This document shows, in pieces, positions 6,506-13,992 of a DNA stretch of 19,648 nucleotides; the stretch's first letter is position 1, and every line of letters begins with the position of its first letter. Source of the DNA: Bacteroidales bacterium UBA3724. Lineage in GTDB: Bacteria; Bacteroidota; Bacteroidia; Bacteroidales; P3. The notes below the pieces were generated by a model. That model worked only from the letters and a program-made list of their open reading frames with translations, did no database searches and was not told the DNA's origin. The stretch covers positions 525 to 20,172 of the forward strand of contig DFHL01000141.1 of NCBI GenBank assembly GCA_002371315.1, given 5' to 3'. The translations under genes and the position numbers were made by a program.

Positions 6506-6715
6506 ATGAAAAAGACCTTTGCCCTAAGGGTGGACAGCGAGATGTACGATGCTATCGAGCATTGGGCTGCGGACGAGTTCCGCAGCACCAACGGTCAGAT
6601 AGAGTGGATTTTGTCTGAAGCCCTGAAGAAGGCCAAGCGGTATCCGAAGAGCGCCAACCGCAGGGGCGAGGCTTCGAGTGCGCCCGAAAGAAAGGAGAGT
6701 GGCAGCAATGAATAA
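6506..6715 (+). CDS. Ribbon-helix-helix (Arc-like) DNA-binding protein
   Basis: A 69-residue protein of the Arc/MetJ ribbon-helix-helix type. The N-terminal strand KKTFALRVDSEMYDAIEHWAADEFRSTNGQIEWILSEALKKA fits the fold: a short beta strand (FALRVD), helix 1 (EMYDAIEHWAADE), a turn with the conserved Ser-x-Asn-Gly (RSTNGQ) and helix 2 (IEWILSEALKKA). A basic, disordered tail follows. In Bacteroidota, genes like this commonly accompany SPFH genes. It could regulate its own operon through the TGATATCA pair at 4979-4997; that is inference. The end overlaps the next gene by 8 bp, indicating translational coupling. Confidence 0.85.
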   Translation: MKKTFALRVDSEMYDAIEHWAADEFRSTNGQIEWILSEALKKAKRYPKSANRRGEASSAPERKESGSNE

Positions 6716-7190
6716 AATAAGAATCGCGACCATCGTTCTGGCTGCGCTGGCACTGGTGAACTACCTTGTGGGCGCCATTATGGGATTCGTCCTTGTCAGG
6801 GGCGAGAATGTCAAGGTGTTCGCCTTTGAGTTCGGTATAATGTTGCTTGCTGGCATAGTGTGTCTGGTGGCCGACTGGATGACGCTGCGATGGGCCGAAT
6901 CGGGGGCGGACTATGAAGTGCTGAAGCTGCGCAAGGGCCGTTTTGTTCGCGAGCCGCGCAAGATGCGGCGCGACAACGAAGGGCTGCAGGCCTTGCAGAT
7001 GGGCATCTCGGGATGGTCGTTCTCGCTGATGGTGCCGCTGTTTGCATTCGGGCTTATATGGCCCGACACGTTCTGGCTACTGTCGGCCAGTGTGCTAAGC
7101 AGCCTCGCTGTGGGATTGCCTGTATTGAGTGCGTTCATTATCGGCATCATCCGCGCCCATCGCCAACATAAGAAAGGGGAAACATTATGA
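6708..7190 (+). CDS. Small four-helix inner-membrane protein, hypothetical
   Basis: A 160-residue protein with four predicted membrane helices: about residues 4-28 (IATIVLAALALVNYLVGAIMGFVLV), 36-56 (FEFGIMLLAGIVCLVADWMTL), 102-124 and 127-149. A basic cytoplasmic-type loop (LKLRKGRFVREPRKMRRDNEG) lies between helices 2 and 3. I start at ATG 6708 because it has a good ribosome-binding site (AAAGGAG, 6691-6697) and because the upstream in-frame ATG at 6678 lies deep in the previous gene. It overlaps the ribbon-helix-helix gene by 8 bp and its own stop overlaps the next start in ATGA. I do not recognise a family. Position suggests it works with the SPFH protein. Confidence 0.8.
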   Translation: MNKIRIATIVLAALALVNYLVGAIMGFVLVRGENVKVFAFEFGIMLLAGIVCLVADWMTLRWAESGADYEVLKLRKGRFVREPRKMRRDNEGLQALQMGISGWSFSLMVPLFAFGLIWPDTFWLLSASVLSSLAVGLPVLSAFIIGIIRAHRQHKKGETL

Positions 7191-7663
7191 CAATAGAGAG
7201 AAAAAAAACGATAGGAATGGTCGGCAGCGCGCTGGCGGTGATGGTTGTCGTGGCTGGCAACATATTGATGGCGACGCAGATAAAGTCGCAGGGTGCAGGC
7301 TTCTTTGTCGGCTACCTGTTCTACTCGCTGGCGTTTTTTGCCGGCGGAATGTTCATCACGTGGATGCCCAATATGAAGAACTACATATGGGGCTTCCGGA
7401 TGGTCGACGGCCGCCTGAAGTGGTGCAAGGACGAGCGTGTCCAGGACATCCGCCGCACGCGCCTGGTCTGGTGGCCCTTCATCACGCTCTGCTTCGAGCT
7501 GTACGGCCTGTTCGACTACTGCAACGACCTGTGGCAGCGGCCGTGGACGGAGGCGCTGATGGTTGTCTTTGCGGTGATTACGATTGTGGTTTTCTTCGCC
7601 TGGGTCATAATAATGATTGTGGACGAATACCGCGAAGCGAAGAAAAATAACGGCCAGCTGTAA
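7187..7663 (+). CDS. Small four-helix membrane protein, hypothetical
   Basis: A 158-residue membrane protein with helices at about 9-31, 38-60, 93-114 and 123-148. The loop after helix 2 is basic and aromatic (NMKNYIWGFRMVDGRLKWCKDERVQDIRRTRLVWW). The start overlaps the previous stop by 4 bp (ATGA) and follows AAAGGGG, so the two are coupled. Size and topology are similar to the preceding gene; the two could be distant paralogues, but I see no clear sequence match. It is the last gene of the SPFH operon; the gap after it holds repeats and no obvious intrinsic terminator. Confidence 0.8.
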   Translation: MTIERKKTIGMVGSALAVMVVVAGNILMATQIKSQGAGFFVGYLFYSLAFFAGGMFITWMPNMKNYIWGFRMVDGRLKWCKDERVQDIRRTRLVWWPFITLCFELYGLFDYCNDLWQRPWTEALMVVFAVITIVVFFAWVIIMIVDEYREAKKNNGQL

Positions 7664-7695
7664 GATTTTGAACCCTATAAACGTCTATTAAATGA

Positions 7696-7745
7696 AACCT
7701 TAACTTTAACCTTAACTTTAACTTTAACTTTAACCTTAACTTCAG
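7696..7745. repeat. (CCTTAA/CTTTAA)n tract
   Basis: Eight or so hexamers CCTTAA or CTTTAA in a row, ending in CTTCAGAATGTATTCAG, a degenerate version of the CAGATACAAATAC tail found at the other loci. Beyond it lie TAACTGCGTCAGC (7771-7783 region), shared with the mosaic elements in inverse orientation, and GTTAACGTTGAAGTTGAA. Confidence 0.75.
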
Positions 7746-7835
7746 AATGTATTCAGCAATATAACTGCGTCAGCAGGTTAAGGTTAACGTTGAAGTTGAA
7801 AAAAAGACAGAGTAAAACATAAGCAACATTATTAT

Positions 7836-7951
7836 TTCCGACGCCAGTCGGAAAGCATTTCCAAGATTAAGTCAGATTTCCAAGATTTGCCAAGGACACT
7901 AAAATAAAAAAAAATTTCCAAGATTTCCAGGATTTCGCTCGCTTGCGAGCG
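7836..7951. repeat. Mosaic intergenic element, inverted copy
   Basis: Read on the minus strand this gives hairpin CGCTCGC-AA-GCGAGCG (7936-7951), AAATCCTGG and AAATCTTGG units (about 7860-7935) and hairpin TTCCGAC-TGGC-GTCGGAA (7836-7853), the same order as at 4195-4251. It fills most of the gap before the ABC ATPase gene at 7980. No promoter consensus is visible around it. Confidence 0.7.
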
Positions 7952-7979
7952 GGAGACACCCAAAAACAAGTAAAAAAAT

Positions 7980-8756
7980 ATGGATGAAATTCTTCGCGTG
8001 GAAGGCATATCGAAGACCTTCACGCTTTCAAAGAAACAACAGAAGATTGAACGCACCACGCTGCGCAAGAAGGTGGCTGTGGACAATCTGAGTTTCACCG
8101 CCAACCGCGGTGAGATTTTCGGTCTGCTGGGCCCCAACGGTGCCGGCAAAACGACGACGCTGCGCATCCTGGCCACGCTCATCAAGCCCGATACGGGCGA
8201 TGCCGTGCTGGATGGATACAGCGTTGTGAATGAGGAAGAAGAGGTGCGGTCGCGCATCGCGTTCCTGACCAGCGAGCTGAAGCTCGAGGACTTCTTCACG
8301 CCCAACTATCTGTTCGACTTCTTCGCCCGCCTGCACGGCGTGCCGGAGGCCGAGGCCGCCGAGCGCAAGTGTGTGATGTTCGAGCGCTTCGGTATCGACA
8401 AGTTTGCCGAGGTCAAGGTGCAGAACCTTTCGACGGGTATGAAGCAGAAGGCCAGCATCGTTATTTCGCTGGCGCACAACCCCGACATCATCATCTTCGA
8501 CGAGCCCACCAACGGACTGGACGTGCTGACGGCGCGCACCGTGACCGACTTCCTGGCCGAGATGCGCCAGCAGGGCAAGACCATCATCCTTTCGACCCAC
8601 ATTTTCAGCCTCGTAGAGAAACTGTGCGACCGCGTGGGCATCATCATCGACGGAAGGATGACCAACTGCGACACGCTCGACGCCATCCGCGACGGGATGA
8701 GCCTCGAGGACCGCTTTTTCGAAATCTACAAAACGGCGAAAGGAGGTGAGGAATGA
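7980..8756 (+). CDS. ABC transporter ATP-binding protein, NatA-like
   Basis: A 258-residue ATPase that would power the permease coded immediately downstream. All nucleotide-binding motifs are present: Walker A GPNGAGKTT (51-59), ABC signature LSTGMKQ (150-156), Walker B IIIFDEP (170-176, D174/E175), the D-loop NGLD and the H-loop histidine (H207 in ILSTH). The relatively long N-terminal lead (SKKQQKIERTTLRKKVAV) before the first strand and the signature LSTGMKQK are typical of NatA/CcmA-type ATPases of ABC-2 exporters. The 4-bp ATGA overlap with the next gene shows a two-gene operon. NatAB in Bacillus exports sodium, but the family is broad and the substrate here is unknown. Confidence 0.93.
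   Translation: MDEILRVEGISKTFTLSKKQQKIERTTLRKKVAVDNLSFTANRGEIFGLLGPNGAGKTTTLRILATLIKPDTGDAVLDGYSVVNEEEEVRSRIAFLTSELKLEDFFTPNYLFDFFARLHGVPEAEAAERKCVMFERFGIDKFAEVKVQNLSTGMKQKASIVISLAHNPDIIIFDEPTNGLDVLTARTVTDFLAEMRQQGKTIILSTHIFSLVEKLCDRVGIIIDGRMTNCDTLDAIRDGMSLEDRFFEIYKTAKGGEE
8739..8748 (+). promoter_or_regulatory. Strong Shine-Dalgarno site for the NatB-like gene
   Basis: AAAGGAGGTG lies six bases (from AGGAGG) before ATG 8753, still inside the upstream ATPase gene. Such a full anti-16S match is unusual in Bacteroidota, where most leaders are A-rich without one. It supports both the chosen start and coupled translation. Confidence 0.7.
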
Positions 8757-9958
8757 GAAAACAAGGTAATGTGTGGACCATTGTCCGCAAGGAGTTTGCG
8801 CGCTTTTTCGGCGACCGCTCGCTGCTGTTCACCGCGGTGATTATGCCGGGTCTGCTGATTTATATTGTCTATTCGCTGATGGGCGAGAACATCGGCAAGA
8901 GCCATCAGGACGACAACGAGGGGCCCACGACGGTCTATGTCGACAACCTGCCCGAGAGCCTGCGGGCTGACTTCGACTCGATTCCGTTCCAGTTGGTCAC
9001 CGAGGGCTTCAACGCCGTTGCCCTTATCGGCGACAGTCTGGCCGACAAGGAGAAAAGTTTGATTTACGTCAATTTCCCGCCACATTTCGACAGCCTCATT
9101 GCTGCTTACGACCCGATGGGCGGCGAGTTGGCACCGAATGTGAGGATTTATCACAACTCCAATTCCGACAACTCGGAGGTGGCCTACCAGACGGTCAAGA
9201 CGTACCTCGAGGGTTGGGAGAACAGCCGCAGCAATATGTTCGATATTAATGCTGAAAGTCCTGATACTGAAGAGACTTTCGATATGGCTGACGAGGACGA
9301 CTCGCTGGGCGAGATTCTTGGCCAGCTGTTCCCGATGCTGCTGATGATGCTGCTCTTCTCGGGCTGTATGGCCGTGGCGCCCACCGCCATCGCTGGCGAG
9401 AAGGAGCGCGGCACCATAGCCACCCTGCTGGTGACGCCGATGCGGCGCAGCGAGCTGGCCATCGGCAAGATACTGAGTCTGTCGACTTTCGCTATGCTCA
9501 GTGGCCTGTCGAGCTTCCTCGGCATCATCCTGTCGATGCCGCGAATGCTGAAAGGCGACGGAGTGGATATCGATTTTGCGATTCCCTATACGACGGGCGA
9601 CTACCTGCTGATTCTCTGTGTTTTGATTAGCACGGTGCTTGTTATGGTCAGCTGCATTTCCATCCTGTCGGCGCTGGCCAAGGATGTCAAGTCGGCCGGC
9701 ACGCTGGTGCTTCCGCTGATGCTGCTGGTGATGTTTGTCGGCTTCACACCGATGCTGGGCGGCGACGCCCCCGAAGCGCTGACGGCCTACTTGGTGCCGT
9801 TCTACAACAGCGTGCAGTCGATGGCGTCGGTGTTCTCGTTTAACATCAATCCTGCCGCCATCGGCATCACCGTTGTCGCCAACATCGCCTATACCGCCAT
9901 CGCCGTCTTCGTCCTCACAAGGATGTTCAACAGCGAGAAGGTGATGTTCGGAAAGTAG
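8753..9958 (+). CDS. ABC-2 type permease, NatB-like
   Basis: A 401-residue ABC-2 membrane subunit. One N-terminal helix (about 22-43, LLFTAVIMPGLLIYIVYSLM) follows the typical WTIVRKEFARFFGDR start. A large extracytoplasmic domain (about 44-195) comes next, then five helices in the C-terminal half beginning at QLFPMLLMMLLFSGCMAVAPTAIAGEKERGTIATLLVTP. The GEKERGTIATLLVTPMRRSEL segment is the hallmark coupling region of NatB/YhaP-like permeases that contacts the ATPase. The gene overlaps the ATPase by ATGA and has a strong ribosome-binding site. Probably a sodium, peptide or drug exporter; the substrate is not readable. It ends convergently with the permease gene on the other strand, with palindromes in between. 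Confidence 0.92.
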   Translation: MRKQGNVWTIVRKEFARFFGDRSLLFTAVIMPGLLIYIVYSLMGENIGKSHQDDNEGPTTVYVDNLPESLRADFDSIPFQLVTEGFNAVALIGDSLADKEKSLIYVNFPPHFDSLIAAYDPMGGELAPNVRIYHNSNSDNSEVAYQTVKTYLEGWENSRSNMFDINAESPDTEETFDMADEDDSLGEILGQLFPMLLMMLLFSGCMAVAPTAIAGEKERGTIATLLVTPMRRSELAIGKILSLSTFAMLSGLSSFLGIILSMPRMLKGDGVDIDFAIPYTTGDYLLILCVLISTVLVMVSCISILSALAKDVKSAGTLVLPLMLLVMFVGFTPMLGGDAPEALTAYLVPFYNSVQSMASVFSFNINPAAIGITVVANIAYTAIAVFVLTRMFNSEKVMFGK

Positions 9959-10010
9959 ATTTCGACAGGAATTATCATAAATTGGCCAAAAATAAGATTC
10001 GTTTACAAGT

Positions 10011-10165
10011 TACGTCGGATTTTGCGTTGCGTCGGATTTGCAATCCGACGCAACTTATTATAAGGATTTTCAATCCGCAAAACATTTAAAACAGAAAAGC
10101 GGAACGTTGTTGGCGGCGGATTACAAATCCTAATATTAAACAGTATCGGATTGCAAATCCGATAC
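10011..10165. repeat. REP-like CGGATT/AATCCG palindrome cluster
   Basis: Between two converging genes are a perfect 13-bp stem with a TGC loop (10026-10054, arms GTTGCGTCGGATT and its complement) and a perfect 10-bp stem with a GCA loop (10143-10165, arm GTATCGGATT). Two weaker copies of the same core lie between them (about 10063-10077 and 10116-10131). No T-tracts follow. A role in mRNA 3'-end protection or bidirectional termination is plausible. Confidence 0.8.
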
Positions 10166-10177
10166 AACGCTGTTCGC

Positions 10178-11353
10178 CTATCTGATTATGCGCTTTATGG
10201 TGCGAACGATTGAATGGTTGCATATTACAAGCAGCAACGCTGCGAGCGATAGGCTGCCGATGATTGTAGGTGCAAGTGTGCCGCCGGCGTTGAACATCGT
10301 CGAAAGGCGTGCCAGATAGTAACTGCGTATCCACACGACAATTACTGCCGAAAGCATTATGACGCCGACCGTCAGCAGGCTGGTGACAACCTTGTAGAAC
10401 CGCGACATCGTGCCGACCGAGTAGCCGATGTTGCGCAGGTTGATGAACATCTCGCGGTTGCGGTGGACTATCAAGTTCATACTCATTACGATAAGAGCCA
10501 TTGAAAGCAGGATGATGACCACCGCTATAGCCATAACAAAGCCCATTGCCAGGCGGAAGAAGAATGCCATCTTGCTCGATTCCAGTTCGGCCTTGTTGAT
10601 GTTCAGGCCATTGGCCTTGAAATATTCGGCTATGCGCTCGTCGCTGGCGTCGCTGAACTCAACCAGCAGGCGGCTGCTGCCTTTGTCGTCGGCAGCACCA
10701 AACTCGCGGTTGGCCCACAGCAGGAAGTCCTCGGGCACCAGGATAGAGTTGATTTTGCTAGACAGGCCGACGATGCGGCTGTTGTAGACTTTGCGCTTGC
10801 CGTTGCCTTCGACAAACACGTTGAACGTCACCTGCGACAGCAGGCCCGGTGCAACCACTGGCAGCGACTGGCTTTCGGCAAAGCCAAAGTTGTAAAGGTT
10901 CAGGTAGTCTTCGGGAATGACGATGGGCAGGAAGTTGGAGGTGCTGTCCCAGCGCCAGTCGTCGCTCTGGATGTCGACATATCCGTCGGGCACGCTCTCG
11001 AAGAAGAGGTCGGTACTCATCTGCTGTCCGCCAAAACTGATGGCGGCGCTCACGTTGAACGTGGAATTGTTGAACTGCGCCACCTCTTTGACAAACTCCT
11101 GCTGTTTGAGCCGCTGCAGTTCCTTGTCGGTGAAATAGATGCCTTTCTTTCTTGCTGTCTTGACTGCGGTGACAGTCTTCGACACAGTGACGGTGTGTGC
11201 GCGGAACACGTCGGTCTGGCTGTTGAGCAGAGGTTTCAGGTCGGCATAGAGCTGCAGCGACAGCAGGGCTATCGTCGCACCGACCAGAAGGCTCAGCGTA
11301 TAGGCTGCCATCTGCGACGGAATGAGTGTCTTGCGTTGTAGTTTTTGTAGCAT
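10178..11353 (-). CDS. ABC transporter permease, FtsX/MacB-like
   Basis: A 391-residue permease with the four-helix FtsX/MacB/LolE topology. Helix 1 is at about 16-36 (MAAYTLSLLVGATIALLSLQL), followed by a large periplasmic domain (about 37-270). Three C-terminal helices lie at about 272-298, 322-346 and 364-382. Between helices 2 and 3 the segment NREMFINLRNIGYSVGTMSRFYKV is the conserved FtsX coupling region. Such permeases do mechanotransmission (lipoprotein release, efflux, cell-wall hydrolase control) rather than classic transport. The gene follows its ATPase by 108 bp, which is entirely repeat sequence, and an upstream lipoprotein gene completes the operon. It ends close to the palindrome cluster and converges with the NatB-like gene. 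Confidence 0.88.
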   Translation of the reverse strand: MLQKLQRKTLIPSQMAAYTLSLLVGATIALLSLQLYADLKPLLNSQTDVFRAHTVTVSKTVTAVKTARKKGIYFTDKELQRLKQQEFVKEVAQFNNSTFNVSAAISFGGQQMSTDLFFESVPDGYVDIQSDDWRWDSTSNFLPIVIPEDYLNLYNFGFAESQSLPVVAPGLLSQVTFNVFVEGNGKRKVYNSRIVGLSSKINSILVPEDFLLWANREFGAADDKGSSRLLVEFSDASDERIAEYFKANGLNINKAELESSKMAFFFRLAMGFVMAIAVVIILLSMALIVMSMNLIVHRNREMFINLRNIGYSVGTMSRFYKVVTSLLTVGVIMLSAVIVVWIRSYYLARLSTMFNAGGTLAPTIIGSLSLAALLLVICNHSIVRTIKRIIR

Positions 11354-11360
11354 TTTAGAA

Positions 11361-11455
11361 CCTTAACTTTAACATTAACCTTAACTTTAACATTAACCTT
11401 AACCTTAACTTCAGATACAAATACTATTGTCCCTTAACTTCCCTCTAACTTCCCC
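11361..11455. repeat. (CCTTAA)n tract inside an operon
   Basis: The 18-mer CCTTAACTTTAACATTAA is repeated exactly at 11361-11378 and 11379-11396, followed by more CCTTAA units, the 20-mer CAGATACAAATACTATTGTC (11412-11431) and CCTTAACTTCCCTCTAACTTCCCC-like units. It separates the ATPase stop (11462) from the permease start (11353), so it becomes part of the mRNA and lies directly before a start codon. Confidence 0.85.
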
Positions 11456-11461
11456 AAAACC

Positions 11462-12124
11462 TCACAGTTGCATCGTCTTGTCGAAGTGGAACTGATCGAT
11501 GGGATCGAGGGCGGTGACGATAAGGCCGGCGCCCTGGCGCTCCACTTCATCGGAAATCATAGCCGCCACCTGCGCTGCGGTGTCGTGGTCCAAGTGGCTG
11601 AAAGGCTCGTCGAGCAGCAGGAAACGGAAAGGCTGGCACAAGGCGCGCACCGCCGCCACACGCTGCCGCTGCCCCAGCGAGAGGGTTGCCACGGGCTGGT
11701 GTTTCTTACCTTCGGGCAGCAGCGCATCAAGCATCCGCTCAATCTCGCTGTCGCTCTTGAAGTCCGTCAGCCGGTTCTTGAGCTGCACGTTCTCCATCGC
11801 CGTCAGCTCGGGAAACAGGCATAGATCCTGAAACATATAACTCAAAACGGAAAGCGGAATGCGGGAAGCGGGAAGCGTTTTCTGTTTCCCGTTTCCCGTT
11901 TCCCGCTCTCCGCTTTCCGTTTTCCGCTCAATACTGCCGTCATATTGGTCGCTGATGCCGTAGATGAAGTTGAGCAGCGACGTCTTGCCGTGGCCCGAGC
12001 GGGCGCAGACCATATACTTGCTGCCCTGCTCGAAAACCACCGAAGGCTGTAAATATATGTCGGAACCGGCCACTTCCGATTCCGACATATACTTGGGTTT
12101 TACGTTGTTGAGTGTGATTTGCAT
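11462..12124 (-). CDS. ABC transporter ATP-binding protein with repeat-derived insert
   Basis: A 220-residue ATPase, partner of the permease downstream. Motifs: Walker A ARSGHGKTS (41-49, with Ala where Gly is usual in the first position), Q-loop FQD (98-100), signature LSLGQRQ (148-154), Walker B FLLLDEP (168-174) and D-loop SHLD. The usual His of the H-loop is not obvious; the matching place reads IVTALDP (202-208). Residues about 65-91 (ERKTESGERETGNGKQKTLP and on) are low-complexity and coded by a purine/pyrimidine repeat with a 15-bp inverted repeat at its ends. They replace the normal beta-strand region before the Q-loop. The frame stays open. The gene begins 3 nt after the stop of the lipoprotein gene. 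Activity cannot be judged; lack of an H-loop His and the insert raise doubt. Confidence 0.85.
   Translation of the reverse strand: MQITLNNVKPKYMSESEVAGSDIYLQPSVVFEQGSKYMVCARSGHGKTSLLNFIYGISDQYDGSIERKTESGERETGNGKQKTLPASRIPLSVLSYMFQDLCLFPELTAMENVQLKNRLTDFKSDSEIERMLDALLPEGKKHQPVATLSLGQRQRVAAVRALCQPFRFLLLDEPFSHLDHDTAAQVAAMISDEVERQGAGLIVTALDPIDQFHFDKTMQL
11845..11923. repeat. Purine/pyrimidine inverted repeat inside an ABC ATPase gene
   Basis: The left arm at 11845-11859 (AAAACGGAAAGCGGA) is perfectly complementary to 11909-11923. Inside are GCGGGAA units on the left and TTTCCCG units on the right that can pair imperfectly, giving one long hairpin with a mirror-like purine/pyrimidine bias. It lies within the coding sequence of the ATPase and is read through in frame. 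Confidence 0.85.
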
Positions 12125-12127
12125 TGC

Positions 12128-13780
12128 TTATAGAATGTGGTCGTCTTCGTCGAGCAATTCCATATCCTCATCGTCGACGTAGTATTCTTCCTCATATACA
12201 GGACATTCTTCGCCGCCGCCAATCTCGTCGAACAGTTTGCCAAGCTCCACCAGATTGTCGTCGACAAAGTGCAGCGTGGCCAGCAGGCTGTTCTGCTTCT
12301 TGTCCTTGATGAAGAGGTCGCACTCGCCGCTCTTGGTGTCGTTGGTCTTGAATTCGGCATATTCGAAGTATTTGCCCATCAGGTTTACTACGCTCTCAGG
12401 CAGCAGGGCGCGGATGCCGTCGGGATAGTGGTTGATGTCGAGGTCGGCATAAAGGTAGTTGCCTTCGCGTGCACTCTTGGCCACAGAGCCCAGAGCGCCT
12501 TTCACTTTGCCGTTTTTGAAGCCTTCAAGAGCCTTGTCCGAGTTGGTGACAAACAGGGCTTTCTTGTTCAGCGCTATGTAGATGGGCGTGTCCAGTATGC
12601 CTTCGATGGCATAGACATCCTTGTCGGTCTCAGTCAGTTCGGCTTCCTTCAGCAGCGAGCGGACTATGTCGGCATCTTTGATGTCGACGGCCACAGCCAT
12701 CATAGGCATCACCGAGCCTTCGTTGACCTCGAAGTCGAATAGGCTGAAAATAAGGCTGCCGCCAAAAGCGTTGACGGCGTCGCCCAGCGTGATGCCGTCG
12801 GTCACCTCCTCGTCGAGGTCGAAGCCCAGCTCCTCGTCGGCTGCCAGTATCTTCATCGTCTCCTTCAGGTTGTAGGCTGTCGACAGGGTAGCGTAGGTTT
12901 TCGCTGGCATCAGGTCGACCAGGTCGCTGTTGAACTTCTGCATATAGGTCTTGATGGTTTTGTTGCTGATGCCTTGATAGGTCATCACCGTGCGCATCAC
13001 ACCCTTGTCGAAGGTGATGTTGGCGGCGATGCCTGAGCGCTCGATTTCGTCCCAGAACTTCTCGCCATAGATGCGCCCAATAGTTCCTTTTATGTCCTCG
13101 CCAAAGCCTTCGGCAATTTCCATAATGCTTCCCGTATTCATCCATACGCTCACCTCGCTGCGGCCCTTCCAGTATTGGCGGAAATTGCGGTTGGAGGCCA
13201 GGCTCTCGCTGTGTGTCAGCTCCGTAAAGCCGTCGAGCATATCCTCGTCGAACAGCAAAACGGCAACTTTGTTGTTGACAATGCAGGCGTTGCGAATGCC
13301 GTATTCGCTTTCCATCGTCATCACGCGCCATCCCTTGCGCTCTTCGGTGCTAAGTGTCAGGTCGTTGTTGCTGCACAGCTGGCTCAGGAATTCCTCGAAT
13401 TTTTTGCGGTTCTGCACACCAGCCATCAGGGCACCGGCAAGGTCGGAATTGTCGTCCATTCCTAAGTATACGACCACGTCTCCTTTCAGGTCGAGGCCCG
13501 TCGAGCGCGGATCCTTCAGTATGGCGTCGACGATAGCCGCCATCTGCGGGTCGTCGCTGCGCAGTTGCTGCAGACCCAGTTTCGCAAACGACAGCTGCTC
13601 GATGTTGTCAACTTCGCCCTTTTCCCACAGCGTGCCCAGGTCAAGGGCCGTCACCGCTATGGCGTCGTTGGGAATGAGTTCGCCGTAATCAGGCCCTTTC
13701 GAGCACGAGGCCAGCGTCAGCACAGCCAGCACAACGGCTATGCAGCAGGTCAGAAAATGATTGCATAATGTTTTTTTCAT
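12128..13780 (-). CDS. DUF4836 family lipoprotein
   Basis: A 550-residue predicted lipoprotein of the DUF4836 family, found mainly in Bacteroidota and of unknown function. The signal is MKKTLCNHFLTCCIAVVLAVLTLASC with lipobox LASC and the acylated Cys at 26. The mature start (SKGPDYGELIPNDAIAVTALDLGTLWEKG) shows the family's typical opening, where an acidic residue after a Pro-x-Asp/Asn-Ala block introduces long alternating strands and helices. I start at ATG 13780 because the lipoprotein signal begins there; an in-frame ATG at 13837 would add 19 polar residues before it. The C-terminus is strongly acidic (EEEYYVDDEDMELLDEDD). Its stop is 3 nt from the ABC ATPase start, so lipoprotein, ATPase and permease form one operon. 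No consensus promoter is visible upstream. Confidence 0.88.
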   Translation of the reverse strand: MKKTLCNHFLTCCIAVVLAVLTLASCSKGPDYGELIPNDAIAVTALDLGTLWEKGEVDNIEQLSFAKLGLQQLRSDDPQMAAIVDAILKDPRSTGLDLKGDVVVYLGMDDNSDLAGALMAGVQNRKKFEEFLSQLCSNNDLTLSTEERKGWRVMTMESEYGIRNACIVNNKVAVLLFDEDMLDGFTELTHSESLASNRNFRQYWKGRSEVSVWMNTGSIMEIAEGFGEDIKGTIGRIYGEKFWDEIERSGIAANITFDKGVMRTVMTYQGISNKTIKTYMQKFNSDLVDLMPAKTYATLSTAYNLKETMKILAADEELGFDLDEEVTDGITLGDAVNAFGGSLIFSLFDFEVNEGSVMPMMAVAVDIKDADIVRSLLKEAELTETDKDVYAIEGILDTPIYIALNKKALFVTNSDKALEGFKNGKVKGALGSVAKSAREGNYLYADLDINHYPDGIRALLPESVVNLMGKYFEYAEFKTNDTKSGECDLFIKDKKQNSLLATLHFVDDNLVELGKLFDEIGGGEECPVYEEEYYVDDEDMELLDEDDHIL

Positions 13781-13900
13781 AATTGTAGATATTTGTTTGA
13801 CTGTTTGGATTTTTGCACAATTGTTATTTCGTTTCAAGAACGCGCGCGAACAGAATATATTATGTCACGCTCCGTTTATTTTACGGAAAATTCACCCGAA

Positions 13901-13933
13901 CGGCCTCGACAAACATTGCGCACGTCGAGGCCG
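13901..13933. repeat. Hairpin downstream of superoxide dismutase gene
   Basis: CGGCCTCGAC (13901-13910) and GTCGAGGCCG (13924-13933) form a perfect 10-bp stem with a 13-nt loop, about 60 bp beyond the dismutase stop. On the minus strand no T-run follows directly, so it may be a 3'-end stabiliser or a weak terminator. Confidence 0.55.
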
Positions 13934-13992
13934 TAATCGGCAATGGCCACAAGGTTGACTGCCGGAATGCGGACAATCGGCAGCCGCGTGTC

